Positions 45,901 through 52,600 of a stretch of DNA of 64,000 nt are shown here, piece after piece. Position 1 is the stretch's first letter; the number at the start of each line of letters is the position of its first letter. The DNA lies in the NCBI RefSeq assembly GCF_900460315.1, contig NZ_UHIO01000001.1, positions 1,765,501-1,829,500 of the forward strand, read 5' to 3'. A program made the translations under genes and the position numbers. The notes beneath the pieces are model-generated. The model ran no database searches and was not told the DNA's origin. It saw only the letters and a program-made list of their open reading frames with translations. The DNA comes from Veillonella criceti (GTDB lineage: Bacteria > Bacillota > Negativicutes > Veillonellales > Veillonellaceae).

Positions 45901-46226
45901 AAGGTAAGCAATTAGACCCTACAAAGACCAAGTTATTCCCTGATGTGGATGAAAATCATTGGGCGTATAATGAAATTGCTCAATTGGCTGGTAATGGTAT
46001 TGTTGAAGGCTATCCTGATGGAAACTTTGGTGGTGATCGTATGATGACTCGTTACGAATTTGCTATGATTGTATACCGTCAGATGCAACAAGGTGCTAAG
46101 TTATCTAGTCGCTTGATTAATGAATTTATTCCAGAATTAGAACGCATTCGTGTTGATGTGATTTCTAAAGATAAAGATGGAAATCCAACAATTGAACGTG
46201 TTCGAGTAATTCCTGGTCGTGGTTGA
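30954..46226 (+). CDS. Giant trimeric autotransporter adhesin with collagen-like blocks and C-terminal SLH domain (5090 aa)
   Basis: A type Vc adhesin. Residues 1-24 are the ESPR (MNKIYKVIWSKTKGCYVVAS), with signal cleavage near residue 56 (VMA|AS). A YadA-like head of xSIAIG repeats runs to about 336, and a neck (NVAAGSNDTDAVNVAQLK) follows near 370. The stalk of about 4400 residues holds repeated GIN/coiled-coil modules and eleven Gly-X-Y blocks (GKDGQPGTPGKDG type). The YadA anchor lies near 4870-4960 (INRVGAGAAALAALHPLDF), then a coiled coil, one SLH domain (about 4995-5045, LFPDVDENHWAYNEIAQLAG) and a basic tail. The start at 30954 has AGGAGTAGG upstream. It should be displayed outside the cell for adhesion or biofilm. 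Confidence 0.93.
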   Translation: MNKIYKVIWSKTKGCYVVASEFAKREGKAASSHMSALRATFATFCVASLLTGSVMAASTVMTRDDNFNLLIGANTTAASENSVVVGDNITVGEKADNSVVLGGSYTEDGKRTDTNVTALNSVVIGLGNTVKGYATDIKYSDKKDTNIFNTVIGTGNVIEGENVTNKGQVFKNVAIGYKNRVATQNAVALGNEAEVTGISSVAIGDKARAISGNTLAIGQGATAQDQRSIALGVGATTEKSDSIAIAATTKSTYSIAMGSSANTGVNANNSIAIGKQATVSDNLPDSIVMGREAKASGNGYQSVAIGTQANVTVAGGVALGDRSVASVTTGQKGYDPATNKASVNTDKTWKSTYSAVSIGNDSATRQIVNVAAGSNDTDAVNVAQLKAVTLQTTADTKTAGSNGQGKVNLATEKLNIAGGATGTATTVKNIKTSLTSDPTKIQIDLVKDVNLGANGSLTTGNTVVNNSGVKVTNGSQSSSLTASGLTVTNGPTISTSGIAMGNDQITQLASGSDGESNGKPTYNTPTNAANIGDVKNITDAATTVVINNLTAKGMDFAGNTGKVHRDLGQTLNVVGGQSDTTKLSEGANIGVVAATTGNDASLTIKLAKDLTGLNTVTASSAVIGNQSGTVINSDGSKTQAPKGSYVTGLSNTSWDVKNPSYVSGRAATEDQLKAVSEALSQQVVDTDDYRLIQNPAAGSDGAYKVANNKVTLKVKNVNDPKATVEDVVIDDVASATDLDKLTDRAVKYDLTGDTVNKNQVTLEGTNGTQIKNLASGSDGVKDGKPTYNTDTNAANIGDVKHFANEAEEKGLNFSADSGAAVHRDLGETLAIAGDGQNIATTADAKTGKVTISLTNDISVGQPGVPGKDGKPGTPGKDGSIGAKGADGSAVVLNGKDGSIGLTGPAGKDGEPGTSITIKGEKGQPGLNGTPGKDGITRIVYQEGETKHEVATLDDGMVYTGDTGRAAVKLNKTVNITGGQTDATKLAAGPNIGVVAAQNSENGKLTIQLAKDINLGNDGSVTTGNTVINNDGLTINNGPSVTNTGINAGDEQITDVASGATSKDKDNNPIYDNDTNAANIGDVKHFANEAEEKGLNFSADSGAVVHRDLGETLAIAGDAQNITTTTDPTNGKVTISLTNDISVGQPGVPGKDGQPGTPGKDGSIGAKGADGSAVVLNGKDGSIGLTGPAGKDGEPGKTITIKGIDGQPGVDGKDGITRIVVDEHEVATLEDGMVYTGDTGRAAVKLNKVVNVAGGEKESARLSSGKNIGVVADQDGENGKLTIKLAKNLTDLTSVQIGNTTINTDGLTITNGPSVTNTGIAAGDKQITDVASGATGKDKANNPIYDNDTNAANIGDVKHFATEAEEKGLNFSADSGEVVHRDLGQTLAIAGDTQNITTTTDPTSGKIIVSLTNDISVGQPGVPGKDGQPGIPGKDGSIGAKGADGSAVVLNGKDGSIGLTGPAGKDGQPGKTITIKGIDGQPGVDGKDGITRIVVDEHEVATLEDGMVYAGDQGSADVKLNKKVTVSGGVTKSDALSTADNIGVVATKDEKGNAVLDVRLAKDITGLNSVTAGGVTVGTQSTTTEGGVTKDGNFVTGLTNTTWNTDDPDIVSGRGATEDQLKVVSGDLTEKINAKSDYRLIQNPAADSNGAYKVADNKVTLKVKNVNDPNATAEDVVIDDVASADDLDKLTDRAVKYDLTGDTVNKNQVTLEGTSGTQIKNLASGSDGIKDGKLTYNTDTNAANIGDVKHFANEAEQKGLNFSADSGEVVHRDLGQTLAIAGDTQNITTTTDPTSGKIIVSLTNDISVGQPGTPGKDGSIGAKGADGSAVVLNGKDGSIGLTGPAGKDGEPGKTITIKGIDGKPGVDGKDGITRIVVDEHEVATLEDGMVYTGDTGRAAVKLNKVVNVAGGEKESAKLSTGKNIGVVADQDGENGKLTIKLAKNLTDLTSVQIGNTTINTDGLTITNGPSVTNTGIAAGDKQITDVASGATGKDKANNPVYDNDTNAANIGDVKHFATEAEEKGLNFSADSGEVVHRDLGQTLAIAGDKQNIATTTDPTSGKIIVSLTNDISVGQPGVPGKDGQPGTPGKDGSIGAKGADGSAVVLNGKDGSIGLTGPAGKDGEPGKTITIKGIDGQPGVDGKDGITRIVVDEHEVATLEDGMVYTGDTGRAAVKLNKVVNVAGGEKESAKLSTGKNIGVVADQDGENGKLTIKLAKNLTDLTSVQIGNTTINTDGLTITNGPSVTNTGIAAGDKQITDVASGATGKDKANNPVYDNDTNAANIGDVKHFATEAEEKGLNFSADSGEVVHRDLGQTLAIAGDKQNIATTTDPTSGKIIVSLTNDISVGQPGIPGKDGQPGIPGKDGSIGARGADGSAVVLNGKDGSIGLTGPAGKDGEPGKTITIKGIDGQPGVDGKDGITRIVVDEHEVATLEDGMVYAGDQGSADVKLNKKVTVSGGVTKSDALSTADNIGVVATKDEKGNAVLDVRLAKDITGLNSVTAGGVTVGTQSTTTEGGVTKDGNFVTGLTNTTWNTDDPDIVSGRGATEDQLKVVSGDLTEKINAKSDYRLIQNPAADSNGAYKVADNKVTLKVKNVNDPNATAEDVVIDDVASADDLDKLTDRAVKYDLTGDTVNKNQVTLEGTSGTQIKNLASGSDGIKDGKPTYNTDTNAANIGDVKHFANEAEEKGLNFSADSGAVVHRDLGETLAIAGDTQNIATTTDPTSGKIIVSLTNDISVGQPGVPGKDGQPGIPGKDGSIGAKGADGSAVVLNGKDGSIGLTGPAGKDGEPGKTITIKGIDGKPGVDGKDGITRIVVDEHEVATLEDGMVYTGDTGRAAVKLNKVVNVTGGEKESTNLSSGKNIGVVADQDGENGKLTIKLAKELTDLTSVQTGDTTINTDGLTITKTAPVEGSETGAEGTKSTTTIGANQIVVNGQDGKDGVDGKLGIVIGNQDVTPIITNADGGTKEGKIESGNYVTGLDNTKWNPAENGIVENRAATEGQVKAAVDGVSSDITTKGLNFSADSGEVVHRDLGETLAIAGDTQNIATTTDPTSGKIIVSLTNDISVGQPGVPGKDGQPGIPGKDGSIGAKGADGSAVVLNGKDGSIGLTGPAGKDGEPGKTITIKGIDGKPGVDGKDGITRIVVDEHEVATLEDGMVYAGDQGSAAVKLNKKVTVSGGVTKSDTLSTADNIGVVATKDEKGNAVLDVRLAKDITGLNSVTAGGVTVGTQSTTTEGGVTKDGNFVTGLTNTTWNTDDPDIVSGRGATEDQLKVVSGDLTEKINAKSDYRLIQNPAADSNGAYKVADNKVTLKVKNVNDPNATAEDVVIDDVASADDLDKLTDRAVKYDLTGDTVNKNQVTLEGTSGTQIKNLASGSDGIKDGKPTYNTDTNAANIGDVKHFANEAEEKGLNFSADSGAVVHRDLGETLAIAGDTQNIATTTDPTSGKIIVSLTNDISVGQPGVPGKDGQPGTPGKDGSIGAKGADGSAVVLNGKDGSIGLTGPAGKDGEPGKTITIKGIDGKPGVDGKDGITRIVVDEHEVATLEDGMVYTGDTGRAAVKLNKTVNITGGQTDATKLAAGPNIGVVAAQNSENGKLTIQLAKDINLGNDGSVTTGNTVINNGGLTINNGPSVTNTGINAGDKQITDVASGATGKDKDDNPIYGNDTNAANIGDVKHFATEAEEKGLNFSADSGEVVHRDLGETLAIAGDTQNIATTTDPSSGKIIVSLTNDISVGQPGVPGKDGQPGIPGKDGSIGAKGADGSAVVLNGKDGSIGLTGPAGKDGELGKTITIKGIDGQPGVDGKDGITRIVVDEHEVATLEDGMVYAGDQGSADVKLNKKVTVAGGVTESDALSAADNIGVVAAKDENGNAVLNVRLAKDINLGNDGSVTTGNTIVNNDGVTITKVTPDETDAVDTKHKTTIGAKQIVVNNQEGKAGIDSKPGIVIGNQDVTPVITNADGETKDGETETGNYITGLDNTKWDPTKKGIVENRAATEGQVKAAVDGVSSNVTTKGLNFSDDKGTEVHRDLGETLQITGDGKNIATIADAESGKIKVSLTNDLSIGVAGKDGVDGKIGINGKDGSSVVINGKDGSIGATGADGKTGVTINGKDGSIGLTGPAGKDGQPGKTITIKGLDGKDGVNGVDGQPVDRIIVNDETVATMKDGMQYAGDDGQTKNTQIIAKKLNGKLDIIGGATGTLSDNNIGVNNVNGQLKVQLADEIVLGGYGKSDSKITVGGKNGGAVIIDGSKRSITFQDPTNGERAPINVTVVQAATEESVGGERYSGDTRLTVGGANGADYIAYTSDGYDYQGDIGEGAAVGLNSTVSVTGGITREEDLAKDPNIGVIATSDTDENGDKAKLELRLAKDLKGLNSAEFGTVLIGKQPNGNNPADVRNYVTGLDNKEWDKDNIVSGRAATEDQLKAATDAITSSNDGGGFGLADQSGETVKKDLGQTITIKGGATEGTTSDSNAGGVSNITTKVKDGALEISLNNKIDLGKDGSVKVGETTIDKDGIKTNNVTAGSVKAGSVETGTITVGDTIRITKDGINAGGTQLTNVDSGKSGTDADGKPVYNIETNGANIGDVRNIAKYEAQEAAEGVRAKTGKNITVKPDNTVNLNDKVEMGDGQIIIDATDKGLVTIGKENSIKIGSQKVSPMKMYRDVGDDGTETGNYVTGLDNIVWDPVDHGYVPNRAATEAQLKSVDDKIERGRVFAGDSGSTTVGLGETLKVQGGISDTSKLSDNNIGVVADGNQLLVKLGKELSGLTSVTTTDGTNTTVVNGGGVRTGDDTHNTTIASGTVTLAEGDQNTVINANGLTISDGPTFTRNKIDAAGNQITGVADGKIEQGSKDAINGGQLFDAFNNVGGAINKLGNRINRVGAGAAALAALHPLDFDPDEKWDFAGGYGNYRGANAVAVGAFYRPNEDTLFSVGGSFGGGENMVNAGVSFKVGQGNHVSTSRVAMAKEIKDLRQEVEMLRKGMVEMSQGKQLDPTKTKLFPDVDENHWAYNEIAQLAGNGIVEGYPDGNFGGDRMMTRYEFAMIVYRQMQQGAKLSSRLINEFIPELERIRVDVISKDKDGNPTIERVRVIPGRG
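36390..38033 (+). repeat. Nearly identical 822-bp tandem duplication in the adhesin gene
   Basis: Positions 36390-37211 and 37212-38033 line up at an exact offset of 822 bp (274 codons) with very few differences. The unit contains one collagen-like block and one GEKESAKL...KHFATEAEEKG stalk module. Boundaries are approximate because the flanks are also similar. Confidence 0.85.
38281..41360 (+). repeat. Pair of about 0.9-kb near-identical repeats 2160 bp apart
   Basis: 38281-39200 and 40441-41360 are almost identical at a 2160-bp offset; a third copy of the first part begins at 35491 (2790 bp earlier). They encode the GSADVKLNKKVTVSGGVTK through DVVIDDVASADDLDKL segments. Confidence 0.85.
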
Positions 46227-46287
46227 GGTGAATTTTATTAAGTATAAAATAGAATATTGAGAAGCACTTACGTGTAAGTGATTGATA

Positions 46288-46348
46288 AAGGACTACAACT
46301 ATTATGATTAAGTCGTGAAATAATCTAATGAGTTGTAGTCCTTTTTAT
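46288..46348 (+). terminator. Terminator after the giant adhesin
   Basis: A perfect 13-bp stem AAGGACTACAACT / AGTTGTAGTCCTT with a 30-base loop is followed by TTTATTT. A smaller CACTTAC-GT-GTAAGTG hairpin precedes it at 46265-46280. Confidence 0.82.
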
Positions 46349-46530
46349 TTGTGAAAAAATGGTTTTATAGTGATAATAATAAGTTGTTGAGAAAATATAA
46401 ATATATGAATAGATATTCAGATATTGTAAAAAGTATATAATTGTTTCTATTTATTTACATAAGATAATCCTTTTATTTACTGAGTTTAAATGTATTTTTT
46501 AAGGTTATTATCTATTTTTGAAATATATAG

Positions 46531-46560
46531 TTGACTAAAAAATAACACTTTTGATATACT
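46531..46560 (+). promoter_or_regulatory. Promoter of the second adhesin gene
   Basis: TTGACT (46531-46536), 18 bases and TATACT (46555-46560) lie about 77 nt before the ATG. The remainder of the 46349-46637 gap is AT-rich without a gene. Confidence 0.6.
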
Positions 46561-46637
46561 TTAAAAAGTTATTAAAGAAAGATGAAGAATAATTGATGAA
46601 CGTTTATGTGTAAGATGTGATTTGATTTGGAGGGAAC

Positions 46638-49600
46638 ATGAACAAAGTTTATAAAGTTATATGGAGTCGTACAAAAGGCTGCTATGTAGTGGCATCTGAA
46701 TTTGCTAAAAGACATACAAAATCAAGTGCCACGAGTGTAAGTCGAGTAGCGCTTGCCAGCTTGTTGGTAGCAGGGGTATTGACAAGTAGCGTGTACGCAG
46801 CTGAGGATAATATAGTCGTTGCTGATGGTAAAGTAGGTATTGGTTATACCACTAGTGCGAATGGTAATCAATCTATTGCTATAGGTTCAGAAGCTACGGC
46901 AAGAACTAAAAGCAGTATTGCTATTGGTGAAAAAGCAACGGTAGGGCCAGTGGCTACTAATTCTATTGCTATTGGTGGTGTAGTAGATAGCACTGGTGTC
47001 GGAAATACAGTGAATAGTGCAGAGTCCATTGCTTTAGGTGTGGGGAATATAATCAATTCATATCAGGGGGAAACTCAAGGGACAAGTAATTTAAATAGAG
47101 AAAATATAGCTATTGGTAAAAATAACATTATGAGAGAACATGGGGAACAAGTTAATAATCCAGTTTTTGGTAATGTTGTAATGGGTACAAATAATGTGAT
47201 GTATGGCCAGCAGAGTGTAGCTATTGGATATAAAACAACAGTGAGTAATACATCTTCTGTAGCAATTGGGCATAATACAGAAGCTTTGCGAGCTAATACG
47301 ATTGCAATTGGACAAGCACATGCTAAAAGTACACAATCTATAGCTATAGGTATGAGTTCTACAGTTGAACCTGGCTCAGGCGATGGGATTGCACTTGGTG
47401 CATCGGCTAGAGTAGAACAGGGTGCTGTAGAAAGTATTGCTATAGGACCGAGTGCCCGCGCTCAAGGAAAGAATGGAACGGCCTTAGGTAGTTATGCTTT
47501 CACTTATGCTGATAATGGTGTAGCCATAGGTACAGCCTCTCAGGCAGTACGTTCTGGTGGTACGAGCATTGGTTATGACCCAATGACAGGTAAGAGAGCG
47601 GCGATTACTGGAGATAATCCTACATGGAAAGGTACACATGGTGCCGTATCCGTAGGGGGGACTACGCAAGAGTTTGTAGGTCTTGATGAGAATAATACGC
47701 CTCAGTATAAGCGTACTTATATTACTCGACAGATTACGAATGTTGCAGCTGGTGAATATAATACCGATGCAGTTAATGTAGCCCAGTTGAAACGTGTGGA
47801 TTTGAAAACGACTGCCGATGTAATGAATCCAGCAAACCCTTCAGGTGGCGGGGTTATTTTAAATAGTGAGAGGCTAAAGTTGACCGGTGGTGCTACGGGT
47901 GAAGTGGCAGCTAATAATATTAAAACGACAATTACTAGTGATCGAACCGAAGTAAAAATTGAGTTGGCTAAGGATGTTAATTTAACTGAATCTGGCTCTG
48001 TTTCGTTTGGAGCACCACAAGTAGAGACCAAAGGTCAGTCAACTACGCCAGTGACAGGTTTAAATAAAGATGGCTTAACTATTGTTGGTACAACGACTGA
48101 TAAAGATGGTACAACACAAGCTCTGACTACTACAAAAATTGGTGCTGATAAGATTGTAGTTAATGGCCAAGAGGGTAAAGATGGTAACCCAGCGACTGGT
48201 GTAGTGATTGGTAAACAAGATGTTACACCTTCCATAAAACAAGCTGATGGCATTACTAAACCTGGTGAGGCACAGACTGGTAACTATGTAACTGGTTTAG
48301 ATAATACGAAGTGGAATCCTGAAGAAAAAGGAATCGTTGAAAGTCGTGCCGCTACAGAAGGTCAGTTGAAAGATGCAGTCGATGGTATTGTGGATGGTAC
48401 TGGTGAAAATGCAACTGGTGGGTTTGGTCTTACCGCAGATAACCAAGTTGATGGTAAGCCAGTTGAAGTACGACAAGACTTAGGAAAAACCATTCAAATC
48501 GCTGGTGATGGTCAAAACATTTCCACGACAGCTGATCCGACTAGTGGCAAAATTACAGTGGGCTTAACTAATGATCTATCTATTGGTGGTCCAGCAGGTA
48601 AAGATGGCAAAGATGGCGTTGATGGTAAAATCGGTGTCAAAGGTAAAGATGGTCTTGCAGGGGTAAGTATTAATGGTGCTGATGGTTCCATTGGCTTAAC
48701 TGGCCCTAAAGGTGCTGATGGTAAAGCTGGTGTATCTATTACTATTAAAGGTGAAAAAGGGCAACCTGGTGTAGAGGGTGTAACGGGGCAAAATGGTAAA
48801 GACGGCTTAACTCGTATTGTGTATGAAGACGAAGCAGGTACACCACATCAAGTCGCTACTCTTGAAGATGGCCAAAAATATGCTGGTGATAATGGCCAAA
48901 GTGATGCAACTAAGGTTATCAATAAAAAACTTAATGAACAATTAGACATCATCGGTGGTGCTGACAGCACTAAATTAACAGACAATAATATTGGAGTTAA
49001 TAATGTAGGTGGTAAGCTAAAAATTCAATTAGCTAAAGATATTAATCTTGGTGAAGCTGGTTCGGTTCGCTTTGTTCCTGAAAGTGCGCCATTGGATGAA
49101 AACGGTCAGCCAACAGTACCGGTTACAGGCTTAGATAAAAATGGCTTAACTATTGCAGGCACAACGACTGATAAAGATGGTACAACTCAAGTTCCAACTA
49201 CAACTACAATTGGTGCTGACAAGATTGTGGTAAATGGTCAAGACGGCCAAGATGGTAAACCAGGAACAGGTGTAGTGATTGGTAAACAAGGTGTTACTCC
49301 TTCCATAGAACAGGCTGATGGCACTATTAAACCTGGTGAGACACAGACTGGTAATTATGTAACAGGCCTAGATAATACAGAGTGGAATCCTGAAGAAAAA
49401 GGAATCGTTGAAAGTCGTGCTGCTACAGAAGGTCAGTTAAAGGATGCAGTCGATGGTATCGCGAAGGGTACTGGCGAAAATGCAACTGGTGGCTTTGGTC
49501 TTACCGCAGACAACCAAGTTGATGGTAAGCCAGTTGAAGTACGACAAGACTTAGGAAAAACCATTCAAATCGCTGGTGATGGGCAAAATATTTCCACGAC

Positions 49601-52600
49601 AGCTGATCCGACTAGTGGCAAAATCACTGTGGGCTTAACTAATGATTTATCCATTGGTGGCCCAGCAGGTAAAGATGGCAAAGATGGTATTAATGGTAGC
49701 ATCGGTGTTAATGGTGCGGATGGTAAATCTGGCGTTGGTATTAACGGCAAAGATGGTATTAGCATTAAAGGTGCTGATGGTAAAAACGGCGTAACTATCT
49801 ATGCAAAAGATGGCAAAGACGGCGAAGATGGCGTACCCGGCTCTGAAGGTCATATTGGCTTAACCGGTGCACCAGGTAAAGATGGACAACCTGGCTCTTC
49901 GGCAGATATCCATGTTATTAGAGGGGCTGCTGGTGTAGATGGTGTAACTGGTCAAAATGGCAAAGACGGCTTAACTCGTATTGTGTATGAAGACGAAGCA
50001 GGTACAACCCATCAAGTAGCTACGCTTGAAGATGGTCAAAAATATGCGGGTGACAATGGCCAAGGTGTTGGTAATGAAGCCAATATTATTAAGAAACATC
50101 TTAATGAACAATTAGACATCATCGGTGGTGCTGACAGCACGAAGTTAACGGATAAGAATATTGGTGTTAACAATGTAGATGGCAAGCTGAAAGTTCAATT
50201 AGCTAAAGATGTTAATTTAGGTGAAGTTGGTTCGGTTCGCTTTATGCCAGAAAATACACCATTGGATAAAAACGGTCAGGCAACGGTACCTGTTACAGGC
50301 TTAGATAAAGATGGCTTAACTATTGCAGGCACAACGACGGATAAAGATGGTACAACACAAGTTCCAACTACTACAAAAATTGGCGCTGATAAGATTGTAG
50401 TTAATGGCCAAGAGGGTAAAGATGGTAACCCAGGAACAGGTGTAGTGATTGGTAAACAAGGTGTTACTCCTTCCATAGAACAAGCTGATGGCACTACTAA
50501 ACTTGGTGAGGCACAGACTGGTAACTATGTAACTGGTTTAGATAATACGAAGTGGACTCCAAGCGAAGGCATTGTTGAAAGTCGTGCTGCTACAGAAGGT
50601 CAGTTAAAGGATGCAGTCGACGGTATCGCGAAGGGTACTGGTGAAAACGCAACCGGTGGTTTTGGTCTTACCGCAGATAACCAAGTTGATGGCAAGCCAG
50701 TTGAAGTACGACAAGACTTAGGGAAAACCATTCAAATCGCTGGCGATGGTCAAAATATTTCGACTACAGCCGATCCGACTAGTGGCAAAATTACTGTGGG
50801 CTTAACTAATGATTTATCCATTGGTGGTCCAGCCGGTAAAGACGGTCAAAATGGTAAAGATGGTGTTGATGGTAAAATCGGTGTGAATGGTGCAGATGGT
50901 AAATCTGGCGTTGGTATTGACGGTAAAAATGGCATTAGCATTAAAGGTGCAGATGGTAAAAACGGCATAACTATCTATGCAAAAGATGGCAAAGATGGTG
51001 AAGACGGCGTACCAGGTTCTGAAGGTCATATTGGCTTAACGGGTGCACCAGGTAAAGATGGACAACCTGGTTCTTCGGCAGACATCCATGTTATTAGAGG
51101 GGCTGCCGGTGTAGATGGTGTAACTGGTCAAAATGGCAAAGACGGCTTGACTCGCATTGTATATGAAGATGAAGCAGGTACACCACATCAAGTCGCTACG
51201 CTTGAAGATGGTCAAAAATATGCTGGTGATAATGGTCAAGGTGTTGGCAATGAAGGCAATATTATTAAGAAGCATCTTAATGAACAATTAGATATCGTCG
51301 GTGGTGCTGACAGCGCGAAGTTAACAGATAAGAATATTGGTGTTAACAATGTAGATGGCAAGCTGAAAGTTCAATTAGCTAAAGATATTAATCTTGGTGA
51401 AGCTGGTTCTGTTCGCTTTATGCCAGAAAATACGCCATTGGATGAAAAGGGTCAGCCAACGGCACCTGTTACAGGGTTAAATAAAGATGGTTTAATTGTT
51501 GTGGGTACAACCGCAGGTGAAGATGGTACAACACAAGTTCCAACTACCACAAAAATTGGCGCTGATAAGATTGTAGTTAATGGCCAAGAGGGTAAAGATG
51601 GTAACCCAGCGACTGGTGTAGTGATTGGTAAACAAGATGTTACACCTTCCATAAAACAAGCTGATGGCACTACTAAACCTGGTGAGGCACAGACTGGTAA
51701 CTATGTAACTGGTTTAGATAATACAAAGTGGAATCCTGAAGAAAAAGGAATCGTTGAAAGTCGTGCCGCTACAGAAGGTCAGTTAAAGGATGCAGTCGAT
51801 GGTATCGCGAAGGGTACTGGTGAAAATGCAATTGGTGGGTTTGGTCTTACAGCAGATAATCAAGTTGATGGTAAACCAGTTGAAGTACGACAAGACTTAG
51901 GTAAAACTATTCAAATCGCTGGAGACGGTCAAAATATTTTCACGACAGCAGATCCGACTAGTGGCAAAATCACGATTGGATTAACTAATGACTTATCCAT
52001 TGGTGGTCCAGCTGGTAAAGACGGCCAAGCGGGTCAAGATGGCAAAGATGGTATTAATGGTAATATCGGTGTGAATGGTGCGGATGGTAAATCTGGCGTT
52101 GGCATTAACGGTAAAGATGGCATTAGCATTAAAGGTGCTGATGGTAAAAACGGCGTAACTATCTATGCAAAAGATGGCAAAGATGGTGAAGACGGCGTAC
52201 CAGGCTCTGAAGGTCATATTGGCTTAACGGGTGCACCAGGTAAAGATGGACAACCTGGCTCTTCGGCAGATATCCATGTTATTAGAGGGGCTGCTGGTGT
52301 AGATGGTGTAACTGGTCAAAATGGCAAAGACGGCTTAACTCGTATTGTGTATGAAGACGAAGCAGGTACAACCCATCAAGTAGCTACGCTTGAAGATGGT
52401 CAAAAATATGCGGGTGACAATGGCCAAGGTGTTGGTAATGAAGCCAATATTATTAAGAAACATCTTAATGAACAATTAGACATCATCGGTGGTGCTGACA
52501 GCACGAAGTTAACGGATAAGAATATTGGTGTTAATAATGTAGATGGTAAGCTAAAAGTTCAGTTGGCACAAAATATTGACTTAGGTGCTAAGGGTTCTTT

